From positions 154,308 to 186,969 of the forward strand of contig NZ_JAULSI010000006.1 in the NCBI RefSeq assembly GCF_030711405.1: a stretch of DNA of 32,662 nt, given 5' to 3'. Position numbers and translations under genes: made by a program. Below the pieces are notes generated by a model. It ran no database searches, was not told the origin of the DNA, and worked only from the letters and a program-made list of their open reading frames with translations. Positions 14,331-23,344 of the stretch are shown piece after piece (position 1 is the stretch's first letter; the number at the start of each line of letters is the position of its first letter). The stretch comes from Massilia brevitalea (GTDB lineage: Bacteria > Pseudomonadota > Gammaproteobacteria > Burkholderiales > Burkholderiaceae_D).

Positions 14331-15308
14331 TCAAGCGCCGAACAATTCCTCGCGCGTGACGGTCGCGGTCCCGAGCTTGCCCACCACGATCCCGCCCGCC
14401 CGGTTGGCGGTCGCCAGCGCCAGGTCCAGCGGCGCGCCGGCCCCCAGCATCGCCGCCATGGTCGCGATCACGGTGTCGCCCGCACCGGACACGTCGAACA
14501 CCTCGCGCGCCTCGGTATTCACGTGCAGCACTTCCTGCGCCGTGTACAGGCTCATGCCCTCTTCCGAGCGCGTGACCAACAAGGCTTCCAGCCCCAGCTC
14601 TTCGCGCAGCGCCTGGGCCTTCTGCGTCAGCTGTTCCTCGCTCTTCCAGCTGCCGACGATACGCTTCAGCTCCGACTTGTTCGGCGTCAGGATGCTGGCC
14701 CCCGCATACGGCGAGAAATCGTCGCCCTTCGGGTCGACCATCACGAACTTGCCGGCTTCGCGGGCGGCGCGGATCATCTCGGCCACGTTCACCAGGCTGC
14801 CCTTGTTGTAGTCCGAGAAGATCAGCACGTCATAGCTCGGCAGCAGCGCCTTGAACTGGGTGAACTTGTCGCGCAACACGGTCTCGGTTGGCGCATCCTC
14901 GAAGTCGATGCGCACCATCTGCTGCTGGCGTCCGATCACGCGCAGCTTGATGATGGTCGAGATCGCCTCGTCGCGCTGCAGATAGCTGTGGATGCTGGAG
15001 TCGCGCAGCAGCGTCTCCACTTGCGTGCCGGCTTCGTCCTTGCCGACCACGCCTAGCAGGCCGCTGTGCGCGCCCAGCGCGGCGGCGTTGCGCGCCACGT
15101 TGGCGGCGCCGCCGAGACGCTCCTCGCGCCGCTCGATGCGCACCACCGGCACCGGCGCTTCCGGCGAAATGCGCGAGACGTCGCCGAACCAGTAGCGGTC
15201 GAGCATGACGTCGCCCACCACCAGCATGCGCACGGTGTCGAGACGCGCCGGAGCGGCGCCGAGGTAATCTTCTGCCGCCAGCAGGCGGGATGGAATGACG
15301 GTATCCAT
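14331..15308 (-). CDS. rfaE1: D-glycero-beta-D-manno-heptose-7-phosphate kinase
   Basis: The 325-residue PfkB-family kinase carries VVGDVMLDRYW near the N-terminus, the glycine-rich RLGGAANVARN (64-74), and the anion-hole/base motif DVSGAGDTVIA with catalytic D278. It phosphorylates heptose-7-phosphate on the way to ADP-heptose for the LPS inner core. No nucleotidyltransferase domain follows, so this is the split HldA-type kinase usual in betaproteobacteria. The start is the ATG at 15306-15308, two bases after the lapB stop, with a weak ribosome site, so coupling to lapB is likely. The epimerase gene hldD/rfaD, a common neighbour in relatives, is absent from the window. Confidence 0.93.
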   Translation of the reverse strand: MDTVIPSRLLAAEDYLGAAPARLDTVRMLVVGDVMLDRYWFGDVSRISPEAPVPVVRIERREERLGGAANVARNAAALGAHSGLLGVVGKDEAGTQVETLLRDSSIHSYLQRDEAISTIIKLRVIGRQQQMVRIDFEDAPTETVLRDKFTQFKALLPSYDVLIFSDYNKGSLVNVAEMIRAAREAGKFVMVDPKGDDFSPYAGASILTPNKSELKRIVGSWKSEEQLTQKAQALREELGLEALLVTRSEEGMSLYTAQEVLHVNTEAREVFDVSGAGDTVIATMAAMLGAGAPLDLALATANRAGGIVVGKLGTATVTREELFGA

Positions 15309-15310
15309 GA

Positions 15311-16486
15311 TCAGTTCATCACGTTCAGTTCTTCGGTGCGGCGCGGCGGATAGGTTTCCCAGTTGCTGCAGCCCGGGCATTGCCAGTAGTACTGGCGCGC
15401 CTTGAAGCCGCAATGGCTGCACTGGTAGCGCGCCAGCTTCGCCGTGTAGCCGTGGATCAGGTTCTTCACCATCGACAGCTCTTCCCAGATATGGGCCGGC
15501 GCATCCATCAGGCGTGCTTCCAGCAGCTTGTCCAGGCCGAGCAAGGTTGGATTGCGTCGCAACTCGTCGACCACCAGGGCCTTGGCCGCTTCCACGCCGT
15601 CGAGTTCGATCACGGCCTTGAAGATGACGTCGATCAGGTCGATCGACGAGGCTTCGGCCAGGTAGGAACGCAGCAGGTTCACGCCCTCTTGCGGACGGCC
15701 GACGCGGCGGTAGCCATCCATCAGGCGCCCGGCGACCAGGGCCACGTGCGGCACGCTTTGCTGCTCCACGCGCTTCCAGACCGTGAGCGCGCTTTCGACC
15801 TCGCCCTGGGCCACGAGTGCGTCGCCGAGCAGCATGGTGGCGCGTACGCTGTTGCGGTCGGCGTGCAGGGCCTTGTCGAGCAGCGACATGGCGTCGGCCA
15901 GGTCACTGCGCACCAGCGCGTCCTGGGCCAGCTCGCAATAGAACTGGGCGATCTCCTTTTGGCGCGCACCGGCGCCCGAGGATTGCAGGCCGCTGGCGGC
16001 ATCGATGGCGCGGCTCCATTCCTTTTCGCGCTGGTAGATCTCCAGCAAGGCCTTGCGTGCCTGCACGCTGTAGCTGCCTTCGACCAGGCCGTTGAAGGTT
16101 TCCTCGGCGCGGTCGAGCAGGCCGGCCTTCAGGTAGTCCATGCCGAGTTCGTACTGGGCGTGGGTGCGCTGTTCCAGCGGCAGGTCCGGGCGCGCCAGCA
16201 GATTCTGGTGGACACGGATCGCGCGCTCGATCTCGCCGCGGCGGCGGAACAGGTTACCGAGCGCAAAGTGCATGTCGGCGGTTTCCGGATCGAGCGTGAC
16301 GATTTCGATGAAGGCGTCGATGGCCTTGTCGGGCTGGTCGTTCAGCAGGTGGTTCAGGCCCTTGAAGTAGGCGCGCGGCAGGGTGCGCGATTCGGAGACG
16401 AGTTGCCGGATGTCGACGCGGGCGGCGATCCAGCCCAGGCCAAAGAAGAAGGGAATGGCCAACAGCCACCAGAGTTCAGCTTCCAT
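15311..16486 (-). CDS. lapB: LPS assembly regulator LapB (TPR protein)
   Basis: The 391-residue protein starts MEAELWWLLAIPFFFGLGWI with one membrane helix; the frame continues upstream to 16582, but that part is Arg-rich and non-homologous. Tetratricopeptide repeats fill residues about 70-340, and the C-terminus is a rubredoxin-type zinc/iron knuckle with C356, C359, C370 and C373 (CSHC..CPGC). LapB sits in the inner membrane facing the cytoplasm and adjusts LpxC proteolysis by FtsH, matching LPS to phospholipid synthesis. It follows lapA by 70 bp and is close-coupled to rfaE1, an LPS-core gene, which fits the role. Confidence 0.95.
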   Translation of the reverse strand: MEAELWWLLAIPFFFGLGWIAARVDIRQLVSESRTLPRAYFKGLNHLLNDQPDKAIDAFIEIVTLDPETADMHFALGNLFRRRGEIERAIRVHQNLLARPDLPLEQRTHAQYELGMDYLKAGLLDRAEETFNGLVEGSYSVQARKALLEIYQREKEWSRAIDAASGLQSSGAGARQKEIAQFYCELAQDALVRSDLADAMSLLDKALHADRNSVRATMLLGDALVAQGEVESALTVWKRVEQQSVPHVALVAGRLMDGYRRVGRPQEGVNLLRSYLAEASSIDLIDVIFKAVIELDGVEAAKALVVDELRRNPTLLGLDKLLEARLMDAPAHIWEELSMVKNLIHGYTAKLARYQCSHCGFKARQYYWQCPGCSNWETYPPRRTEELNVMN

Positions 16487-16556
16487 GAGTTTCTTTTTAT
16501 GTTGTGTTACCGAGTGCGCAGTGTAGCGCAGTGTAGCGGGCCGTGCGGCAGGACGG

Positions 16557-16865
16557 TCAGCGCGGCGTCGGCGTGACCGCATCCGCGGCCGGCTGGGCGG
16601 CGCCGGTGCCGGCAGCGCTTTGCAGGGCCTGGATGGTGTTCTTGTGCTGCGAGGTTTCGCGGCGGTGGCGGAACACGGTGGGTGTGACGGCCAGGATGCC
16701 GAGGGCGGCGCCGGCCACGAAGAAGGCCAGCAGCATCAGCACCAGCGGGCCACGCAGTTCGTAACCGAGGAAAAAGTGAAGATCGACTGCCTGCGTATTT
16801 TTCAGCGCGAAGCCGAAAAACAGAACGAACAGGATGAATCCTGCAATGGTGGAGACGAATTTCAT
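16557..16865 (-). CDS. lapA: LapA-domain (DUF1049) inner membrane protein
   Basis: The 102-residue protein has two membrane helices (about residues 4-20 and 39-61) separated by NTQAVDLHFFLGYELRGPL, the usual LapA pattern. A cytoplasmic tail with a short coiled-coil-like stretch (RRETSQHKNTIQALQ) follows. The start at 16863-16865 is chosen because it gives the hydrophobic N-terminus MKFVSTIAGFILF; the open frame extends further upstream through non-coding DNA. It lies directly before lapB, as in many proteobacteria. Its precise role in LPS control is less clear than that of LapB. A weak TTGAAA-N17-GACACT promoter may lie about 50-75 bp upstream. Confidence 0.88.
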   Translation of the reverse strand: MKFVSTIAGFILFVLFFGFALKNTQAVDLHFFLGYELRGPLVLMLLAFFVAGAALGILAVTPTVFRHRRETSQHKNTIQALQSAAGTGAAQPAADAVTPTPR

Positions 16866-16960
16866 CGGTTGGTTTGCCTGGAGCGGTCTGCAAAGGCGCA
16901 GTGTCGCATATCTACAGGATTCTTTCAAAGCCGCATGGCCGGAACCCGACCGAAGCCACG

Positions 16961-16997
16961 GTCCGTACGGTGGGCACTCCGTGCCCTCCGTACGGTC
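16961..16997 (+). repeat. Palindromic intergenic repeat, imperfect copy
   Basis: GTCCGTACGGTGGGCACTCC is followed by GTGCCCTCCGTACGGTC. The right arm has changed so that both ends carry CCGTACGG, making a nearly symmetric element. It lies between the ihfB terminator and lapA. Confidence 0.7.
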
Positions 16998-17040
16998 AAC
17001 GTCGCGGGCCGCATCGAAGACCAGCAGGCACATACGCACG

Positions 17041-17069
17041 AAAAAAACGGCGCCCCGAAGGACGCCGTT
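17041..17069 (-). terminator. Intrinsic terminator of ihfB
   Basis: On the minus strand AACGGCGTCC-TTCG-GGGCGCCGTT forms a 10-bp stem with a stable TTCG tetraloop, followed by T7. It lies 21 bp behind the ihfB stop. Confidence 0.9.
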
Positions 17070-17090
17070 CTTGCCTGGCTGGCAGACGAT

Positions 17091-17396
17091 TCAGTCTTCG
17101 ATGATCGGTTGCCCGACCATCGCATCCACCCGTTCGCGCAACTGCTTGCCAGGCTTGAAGTGGGGCACCCGTTTTTCGGGCACCATCACCTTGTCGCCGG
17201 ACTTCGGGTTGCGTCCGATGCGGGGCGGACGGCTGTTCAGTGCGAAGCTGCCGAAACCACGGATCTCGATGCGCTGGCCCGTGGCCAAGGCGTTGGTCAT
17301 CGCATCGAGGATGGTCTTGACAGCGTACTCCGCATCCTTGGCGACCAGCTGAGAATAACGCTCAGCCAGTCGTGCAATCAGCTCGGACTTGGTCAT
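17091..17396 (-). CDS. ihfB: Integration host factor subunit beta
   Basis: The 101-residue DNA-bending protein has the typical [13 protein letters not shown] start, the [20 protein letters not shown] beta-arm entry, and the [20 protein letters not shown] arm with the intercalating-proline region. It pairs with IhfA to bend DNA at promoters, origins and recombination sites. It lies 31 bp behind rpsA, the same order as in many proteobacteria, and is ended by its own terminator, so it may be co-transcribed with rpsA. Length is slightly longer than the E. coli subunit but normal for betaproteobacteria. Confidence 0.97.
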   Translation of the reverse strand: MTKSELIARLAERYSQLVAKDAEYAVKTILDAMTNALATGQRIEIRGFGSFALNSRPPRIGRNPKSGDKVMVPEKRVPHFKPGKQLRERVDAMVGQPIIED

Positions 17397-17427
17397 CTGT
17401 TCGCCTTAAAGAACAATGAGTTCTTGC

Positions 17428-19140
17428 TTAATTCTTGTTATCGAACTTGGCTTTCAGCAGCGCGCCCAGGCTGGTGGTGCCCGATGCGGCGTTGCTGTCC
17501 GACGAGGACGACAGCTTGCTCATCGCTTCCTGGGTCTCGACGTTGTCTTTCGCCTTGATCGACAGCTGGATGCTGCGCGCTTTGCGATCAATGTTGATCA
17601 CCAGGGCTTCGACCTTGTCGCCGACCTTCAGGTGGGTGCCAGCATCTTCAACGCGGTCACGTGCGATTTCCGAAGCGCGCAGGTAGCCTTCGACTTCTTC
17701 GTTCAGGGCGATCACGGCGCCTTTTGGCTCAACCGATTTCACGGTGCCGGTGACCAGCGAACCCTTGTCGTTCAGGGCTGCGAAGTTGTTGAACGGGTCG
17801 CCTTCCAGCTGCTTGACGCCCAGCGAAACACGCTCGCGCTCGACGTCGATGGCCAGGACAACGGCTTCCAGCTCGTCGCCCTTCTTGAAGCGGCGGACAG
17901 CTTCTTCGCCGGCTTCGGTCCACGACAGGTCGGACAGGTGCACCAGGCCATCGATGTTGCCTGGCAGGCCGATGAACACGCCGAAGTCGGTGATCGACTT
18001 GATCGAGCCACGGACTTTGTCGCCCTTCTTGTGGGTCATGCCGAAGTCGTCCCATGGGTTCGCTTTGCACTGCTTCATGCCCAGCGAGATACGGCGACGC
18101 TCTTCGTCGATTTCCAGGACCATGACTTCGACTTCGTCGCCCAGCTGCACGACTTTGTTCGGGGCCACGTTCTTGTTGGTCCAGTCCATTTCCGACACGT
18201 GGACCAGGCCTTCGATACCCTGCTCGACTTCGACGAACGCGCCGTAGTCGGTGAGGTTCGTGACTTTACCGAACAGGCGGGTGCCTTGCGGGTAACGACG
18301 CGACAGACCGGTCCATGGGTCATCGCCCAGTTGCTTGACGCCCAGCGAAACACGGTTCTTCTCTTGATCGTATTTCAGGACTTTAGCGGTGATCTCCTGG
18401 CCAACCGACAGGACTTCCGACGGGTGACGCACGCGACGCCATGCCAGGTCGGTGATGTGCAGCAGGCCGTCGATGCCGCCCAGGTCAACGAACGCGCCGT
18501 AGTCGGTGATGTTCTTGACGACGCCGGTCACCACGGTGCCTTCTTTCAGGGTTTCCATCAGCTTCTGGCGCTCTTCGCCCATCGACGCTTCGATGACGGC
18601 GCGGCGCGACAGCACGACGTTGTTACGCTTGCGGTCGAGCTTGATGACCTTGAATTCCAGGGTCTTGCCTTCGAACGGGGTGGTGTCCTTGACTGGACGG
18701 GTGTCGACCAGCGAACCCGGCAGGAAGGCACGGATGCCGTTGGTCAGGACGGTCAGGCCGCCTTTGACTTTACCATTGACGGTACCGGTGACGATTTCGC
18801 CCGATTCCATCGCTTTTTCCAGTGCCAGCCACGACGCCAGGCGCTTGGCCTTGTCGCGCGACAGGATGGTGTCGCCGAAGCCGTTTTCCAGCGACTCGAT
18901 AGCCACGGAAACGAAATCGCCGATTTGAACTTCCAGTTCGCCCTGGTCGTTCTTGAATTCTTCGACCGGGATGAAGGCTTCCGACTTCAGGCCAGCGTTG
19001 ACGATGACGAAGTTGTGATCCAGGCGGACGACTTCAGCCGAGATGACTTCGCCCGAACGCATATCCTGGCGTTGCAGCGATTCCTCGAAGAGGGCTGCGA
19101 AGCTTTCCATACCGGTATCTTGGGTGGTTGCAGTAGACAT
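17428..19140 (-). CDS. rpsA: 30S ribosomal protein S1
   Basis: The 570-residue protein contains six S1/OB-fold repeats. The last four are plain from recurring GxVxxxxxxG and GLVHxSEM/DLSW segments (for example [20 protein letters not shown] and [18 protein letters not shown]). The first two bind the ribosome and the rest bind mRNA. The start is the ATG at 19138-19140. No Shine-Dalgarno sequence precedes it; the bases just before the ATG read ATCACCT, which is the sense of the 16S rRNA tail rather than its complement. This fits the known SD-independent, S1-autoregulated translation of rpsA. A 151-bp leader separates it from cmk. Confidence 0.97.
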   Translation of the reverse strand: MSTATTQDTGMESFAALFEESLQRQDMRSGEVISAEVVRLDHNFVIVNAGLKSEAFIPVEEFKNDQGELEVQIGDFVSVAIESLENGFGDTILSRDKAKRLASWLALEKAMESGEIVTGTVNGKVKGGLTVLTNGIRAFLPGSLVDTRPVKDTTPFEGKTLEFKVIKLDRKRNNVVLSRRAVIEASMGEERQKLMETLKEGTVVTGVVKNITDYGAFVDLGGIDGLLHITDLAWRRVRHPSEVLSVGQEITAKVLKYDQEKNRVSLGVKQLGDDPWTGLSRRYPQGTRLFGKVTNLTDYGAFVEVEQGIEGLVHVSEMDWTNKNVAPNKVVQLGDEVEVMVLEIDEERRRISLGMKQCKANPWDDFGMTHKKGDKVRGSIKSITDFGVFIGLPGNIDGLVHLSDLSWTEAGEEAVRRFKKGDELEAVVLAIDVERERVSLGVKQLEGDPFNNFAALNDKGSLVTGTVKSVEPKGAVIALNEEVEGYLRASEIARDRVEDAGTHLKVGDKVEALVINIDRKARSIQLSIKAKDNVETQEAMSKLSSSSDSNAASGTTSLGALLKAKFDNKN

Positions 19141-19291
19141 AGGTGATTTACATGTTAGCCAGCAGGACCAGCGATGGTGTGGTTCTGAACTGGGTCAGGT
19201 TGAAACAAATGCCCGTGCGGCAAACGCCTTACAGGCTCCTTTACGGCTGTACTACGGGTCCGAATTAAAGCATCCGGAAACATCCAGGTAT

Positions 19292-19954
19292 TTACAACAA
19301 TGCGTTCCAATGGAGCACTTGTTCCACTGCTTCATCAACCGTCATGTCTGACGTATCGAGGATATACGCACCCTCTGCCGGCACCAGCGGGGCGACGCTG
19401 CGATGGGTATCGCGGTCGTCGCGCGCCTGCAAATCAGCCAGCAGACCTTCCATATTAGCAGAAATTCCTTTGCCAATCAATTGCTTATATCGGCGTTCGG
19501 CACGTGCTTCCACACTTGCCGTCAGGAACACTTTAAGACGGGCGTTGGGGAAGATCACCGTGCCCATGTCGCGGCCGTCGGCCACCAGGCCGGGCGCCTT
19601 GCGGAAGCCCAGCTGCAGGCCGTACAGGGCCTGGCGCACGCTCGGGATCGCCGCGATCTTCGAGGCGCTGTTGCCCACTTCCTCGGCGCGGATCTGCTCG
19701 CCTACTTCTTCCCCGTCCAGGAAAATGTCGCCATTCGAGAACGTCGCCGGCAGCGCGGCAGCCAGGGCGGCCACCGCAGGCTCGTCATCGAGCGCCACGC
19801 CGGCGCGCACTGCCGACAAGGCCGTCAGGCGGTACAGCGCGCCCGAGTCGAGCAGGTGGTAGCCAAGGCGGTCGGCCACGCGCGCGGCAACGGTCCCCTT
19901 GCCCGAGGCGGTCGGGCCGTCGATGGTGAGGACGGGGATGTGGGAGTTAGGCAT
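19292..19954 (-). CDS. cmk: Cytidylate kinase
   Basis: The 220-residue nucleotide kinase has the P-loop [15 protein letters not shown] (residues 11-25), the CMP-binding DSGALYR, the [13 protein letters not shown] loop and the ERRYKQL lid. It converts CMP and dCMP to their diphosphates. It lies between aroA (24 bp upstream) and rpsA, an order widely conserved in proteobacteria. The start ATG at 19952-19954 is preceded by an AAAAAGAAGAACACC stretch that can serve as a ribosome site. Confidence 0.97.
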   Translation of the reverse strand: MPNSHIPVLTIDGPTASGKGTVAARVADRLGYHLLDSGALYRLTALSAVRAGVALDDEPAVAALAAALPATFSNGDIFLDGEEVGEQIRAEEVGNSASKIAAIPSVRQALYGLQLGFRKAPGLVADGRDMGTVIFPNARLKVFLTASVEARAERRYKQLIGKGISANMEGLLADLQARDDRDTHRSVAPLVPAEGAYILDTSDMTVDEAVEQVLHWNALL

Positions 19955-19978
19955 GGTGTTCTTCTTTTTAAAAACAGG

Positions 19979-21316
19979 TCAAAACAATTCGTTCTTGGCG
20001 ATGCCGGCAAACGCCTCGAAGTAATCGGGGAAGGTCTTGGCCACGCACTTCGGGTCGTTGATGCGCATGGCGTTGCCGCGGCGCGCCTTGCCGTCCAGCG
20101 CGGCGAGCGAGAAGCACATCGCCATGCGATGGTCGTCGTAGGTGTCCACGGTAGCCGGCAGCAGTTCGTGCGGCGGCGTGATGCGGAGGTAGTCGGCGCC
20201 CTCCTCCACGATGGCGCCGACCTTGCGCAGCTCGATGGCCATCGCGGCCAGGCGGTCGGTCTCTTTTACCCGCCAGCTGGCGATGTTGCGCAGGGTGCTG
20301 GTGCCGTCGGCGTACAGCGCGGCCACGGCAATCGTCATCGCCGCATCGGGAATATGGTTGAAGTCGGCGTCGATGGCTTTCAACACACCGTTCGAACGCG
20401 CCTCGATCCAGTTGTCGCCGCGGGTGATGGTGGCGCCCATGCGCTCCAGCGCATCGGCAAAGCGCACGTCGCCCTGGATGCTGTGTTCGCCCACGCCCTC
20501 GACCCGCACCGGGCCGCCGCCGATTGCGCCGGCCGCCAGGAAGTAGGAGGCCGATGAGGCGTCGCCTTCGACGTGGATGCTGCCCGGACTCTGGTAGCGC
20601 TGGCCCGGCTGCACGGTGAACGAGGACCAGCCGGCCTGTTCTACTTCCACGCCAAAGCGGCGCATCAGATTCAGCGTGATCTCGATGTAGGGCTTGGAGA
20701 TCAGTTCGCCGACCACGTCGATGGTGATCTCGTGGCCGCGCGCCATCAGCGGCGCGGCCATCAGGAGCGCGGTCAGGAACTGGCTCGACACATTCCCGCG
20801 CACCGACATGCGGCTGGCGTGGATGTGGCCGCGCTTGATGTGCAGCGGCGGGAAGCCCGGTTCGCCGGTGTACTCGATCTGGGCGCCGACCTCGTTCAGG
20901 GCGTCGACCAGGTCGCCGATCGGGCGTTCGTGCATGCGCGAGACGCCATGCAGGGTATAGCTGCCGCCGATGACGGCCAGGGCCGCGGTGAGCGGACGGA
21001 TCGCGGTGCCGGCATTGCCCATGAACAGGTCGGCTTCATGGTTGGGCAGTTCGCCGCCGTTGCCGTGCACTTGAATAGTGCGCTCATCGATTTCTTCCCA
21101 TTGGATGCCGAGCGAGCGCAGCGCGCCCAGCATGACCAGGGTGTCGTCCGAGGCCAGCAAATCGTGGATGGTGGTCCTGCCTTCGCTGAGGGCCGCCAGC
21201 AGCAGCGTGCGGTTCGAGATGCTTTTCGAACCCGGCAGGCGCACCGTGCCCTCCACGTGCATCACGGGTTCCAGGTCGATGTGCTGCGGGTAGTGTTTCG
21301 GCTTTTGCTGCGTCAT
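19979..21316 (-). CDS. aroA: 3-phosphoshikimate 1-carboxyvinyltransferase (EPSP synthase)
   Basis: The 445-residue enzyme has the class I signatures: [18 protein letters not shown] near residue 27, [13 protein letters not shown] near 97, [24 protein letters not shown] and [10 protein letters not shown] with the substrate-binding charged residues. It adds enolpyruvate to shikimate-3-phosphate in the shikimate pathway. The glycine in GNAGTA, where glyphosate-tolerant forms often carry alanine, is the sensitive type. Its ATG overlaps the tyrA stop by 4 bp (ATGA), so the two are translationally coupled; in Pseudomonas the equivalents are one fused gene. Confidence 0.97.
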   Translation of the reverse strand: MTQQKPKHYPQHIDLEPVMHVEGTVRLPGSKSISNRTLLLAALSEGRTTIHDLLASDDTLVMLGALRSLGIQWEEIDERTIQVHGNGGELPNHEADLFMGNAGTAIRPLTAALAVIGGSYTLHGVSRMHERPIGDLVDALNEVGAQIEYTGEPGFPPLHIKRGHIHASRMSVRGNVSSQFLTALLMAAPLMARGHEITIDVVGELISKPYIEITLNLMRRFGVEVEQAGWSSFTVQPGQRYQSPGSIHVEGDASSASYFLAAGAIGGGPVRVEGVGEHSIQGDVRFADALERMGATITRGDNWIEARSNGVLKAIDADFNHIPDAAMTIAVAALYADGTSTLRNIASWRVKETDRLAAMAIELRKVGAIVEEGADYLRITPPHELLPATVDTYDDHRMAMCFSLAALDGKARRGNAMRINDPKCVAKTFPDYFEAFAGIAKNELF

Positions 21317-22215
21317 GTAGATTCCTGTTTAGGACTAGGAGGCTCGGCTGTCTCGATGGCCTCGCTCCAGGCCCGGCGGGCGCGCTGCGCATTCGTATAG
21401 ATGGCTTCCAGCCCGGGACCGTCGTTCGCGGCCAGGCGTGCGCGCAATACGGTCAATTGTGCCAGATATGCATCGAGCTCGGTAAGGAGCGCAGTACGAT
21501 TCGCCAGGCTGATGTCGCGCCACATCTCGGGCGAGGAGCCGGCAATCCGCGTGAAGTCGCGGAAACCGCTGGCGGCATACTGGAAGAGCAGATCCGCGTG
21601 CGGTTTCTGCGCGATGTCGTCGACCAGCGCAAAGGCCAGCAGGTGCGGCAGATGGCTGACCGCGGCGAACACGCTGTCGTGCTGCTCGGGCGTAAGGGTG
21701 TGGATGACCGCGCCGCACAGGCGCCATGCTGCGGCCACCAGGCCGACATCGCCCGCGGCGTTTTCCGGCAGCGGCGTGATCACCGTTTTCTTGCCCTGGT
21801 AGAGGTCTGGCAGGGCGGCATCCGGGCCGTTGCTTTCGCGGCCCGCAATCGGGTGGCCGGGTACGAACTGCCTGGCACGTTCGCCCAGCACGGCGCGGGC
21901 GGTAGCGGCGACGTCGGCCTTGGTGCTGCCGGCGTCGGTGATGACGGTGCCCGGCTCCAGCCAGGGCAGCAGCGCTTCCAGTATCCGCGCCGTCTGCGCG
22001 ACGGGTGCGGCGAGCAGCACCAGGTCGGCACCGCTCATCGCTTCTTGCGGCGAGGCGGTGATGCTGTCGACGATGCCCAGCTCCAGCGCACGCGCCGCCG
22101 CTTCCGGCGAACGCTCCAGGCCCACCACTTCACGCACCGCGCCAGCAGCCCTCAAGGCCAGCGCGAACGACCCGCCGATCAGACCGACGCCGACGATGAC
22201 GACTTTGCCCAGCAT
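21313..22215 (-). CDS. tyrA: Prephenate/arogenate dehydrogenase
   Basis: The 300-residue protein has an N-terminal Rossmann fold with [11 protein letters not shown], an acidic residue at the end of the second strand (LERS region), the [11 protein letters not shown] block, and the helical dimer domain with [13 protein letters not shown]. It oxidatively decarboxylates prephenate toward tyrosine. There is no chorismate mutase or ACT domain, so it is a compact monofunctional enzyme. It starts directly after the hisC stop (adjacent bases) and overlaps aroA by 4 bp. Confidence 0.95.
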   Translation of the reverse strand: MLGKVVIVGVGLIGGSFALALRAAGAVREVVGLERSPEAAARALELGIVDSITASPQEAMSGADLVLLAAPVAQTARILEALLPWLEPGTVITDAGSTKADVAATARAVLGERARQFVPGHPIAGRESNGPDAALPDLYQGKKTVITPLPENAAGDVGLVAAAWRLCGAVIHTLTPEQHDSVFAAVSHLPHLLAFALVDDIAQKPHADLLFQYAASGFRDFTRIAGSSPEMWRDISLANRTALLTELDAYLAQLTVLRARLAANDGPGLEAIYTNAQRARRAWSEAIETAEPPSPKQEST

Positions 22216-23319
22216 TTACGCCAGCGTCTTCTTCAGTGCTTCGATGAAGGCGGCGTTTTCCTGCGACAGGCCGATGGAAATGCGCAGCCACTGCGGCAAG
22301 CCGTAAGCACCGACCGGACGCACGATCACGCCCTGCTTCAGCAGCGCCAGGTTCACGCGCGCGCCGGCGCCGTCATCGTCACCCACGCGTACCAGCACGA
22401 AGTTGCCGAAGGACGGCACGTACTCCAGGCCGAGTTCTTCAAACGCGGCGGTCAGCTGCTGGTAGCCTGCTGCATTGTTCTCGGCGCCCTTGGCCAGGAA
22501 GGCCTGGTCGTTCAGGGCCGCGATCGCCGCTGCCTGCGCCAGCGAATTCACGTTGAAGGGCTGGCGGATGCGGTTCATCAGGTCGGTCACGGCCGGCTGG
22601 GCAATCGCGAAGCCTACCCGCAGGCCGGCCAGGCCGTAGGCCTTGGAGAAGGTGCGCGAGACCACCAGGTTCGGGTACTTGCGCACCCAGTCGGCGGACT
22701 CGAACTGGTACTCGGGCGCCAGGTATTCGTTGTAGGCTTCGTCGAGCACCACGACCACGTTCGACGGCACCTTGTTCAGGAAGGCTTCGATCGCTTCGGC
22801 GCCAATGAAGGTGCCGGTCGGGTTGTTCGGATTCGCCACGAACACCAGGCGCGTATCGGCATCGATGGCGGCGGCCATGGCATCCAGGTCGTGGCCATAC
22901 TTCACGGCCGGCACCACGATGGCGCGCGCGCCCACGCCTTGCGTCGCCAGCGCGTACACGGCGAACGAGTACTGCGAGTACACCACGGCTTCACCCTTTT
23001 GCACAAAGGCGTGGGCGGCGATTTCCAGGATGTCGTTGCTGCCGTTGCCGAGGGTGATCCAGTCGGCCGGCACGTCGTAGCGTTCGGCCAGCGCGGCCTT
23101 CAGCTCGAAGCCGTTGGCGTCCGGGTAGCGGCCCAGTTCTGCGGCGGCCTTGGCCATCGCGATTTTGCTCGATTCGGGGATGCCGAACGGATTCTCGTTC
23201 GATGCAAGCTTGACGATGCTGGCCTCGTCGAGACCGAACTCGCGGGCGACTTCAGCGATGGGTTTGCCGGCCTGGTAAGGGGCGATGGCACGAACGTACT
23301 CTGGACCGAATTGCGTCAT
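22216..23319 (-). CDS. hisC: Histidinol-phosphate/aromatic aminotransferase
   Basis: The 367-residue type I fold PLP enzyme has SNENPFG near residue 40, ANPNNPTGT at 162-170, LDEAYNEY and SRTFSKAYGLAGLRVG with PLP lysine K226. The ATG at 23317-23319 gives the family N-terminus MTQFGPEYVRAIAPY; the frame remains open upstream without homology. Placed between pheA and tyrA, this copy (HisC2 type) probably aminates phenylpyruvate and hydroxyphenylpyruvate as well as, or instead of, imidazole acetol phosphate. Specificity is inferred from context. Confidence 0.93.
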   Translation of the reverse strand: MTQFGPEYVRAIAPYQAGKPIAEVAREFGLDEASIVKLASNENPFGIPESSKIAMAKAAAELGRYPDANGFELKAALAERYDVPADWITLGNGSNDILEIAAHAFVQKGEAVVYSQYSFAVYALATQGVGARAIVVPAVKYGHDLDAMAAAIDADTRLVFVANPNNPTGTFIGAEAIEAFLNKVPSNVVVVLDEAYNEYLAPEYQFESADWVRKYPNLVVSRTFSKAYGLAGLRVGFAIAQPAVTDLMNRIRQPFNVNSLAQAAAIAALNDQAFLAKGAENNAAGYQQLTAAFEELGLEYVPSFGNFVLVRVGDDDGAGARVNLALLKQGVIVRPVGAYGLPQWLRISIGLSQENAAFIEALKKTLA

Positions 23320-23344
23320 GGTGTGTCTCAAAAAAATGGAGGAA

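Noticed and set aside
19979..22215. Fused tyrA-aroA gene as in Pseudomonas
   Set aside because: The reading frames differ and overlap by 4 bp with separate start and stop codons; there is no fusion.
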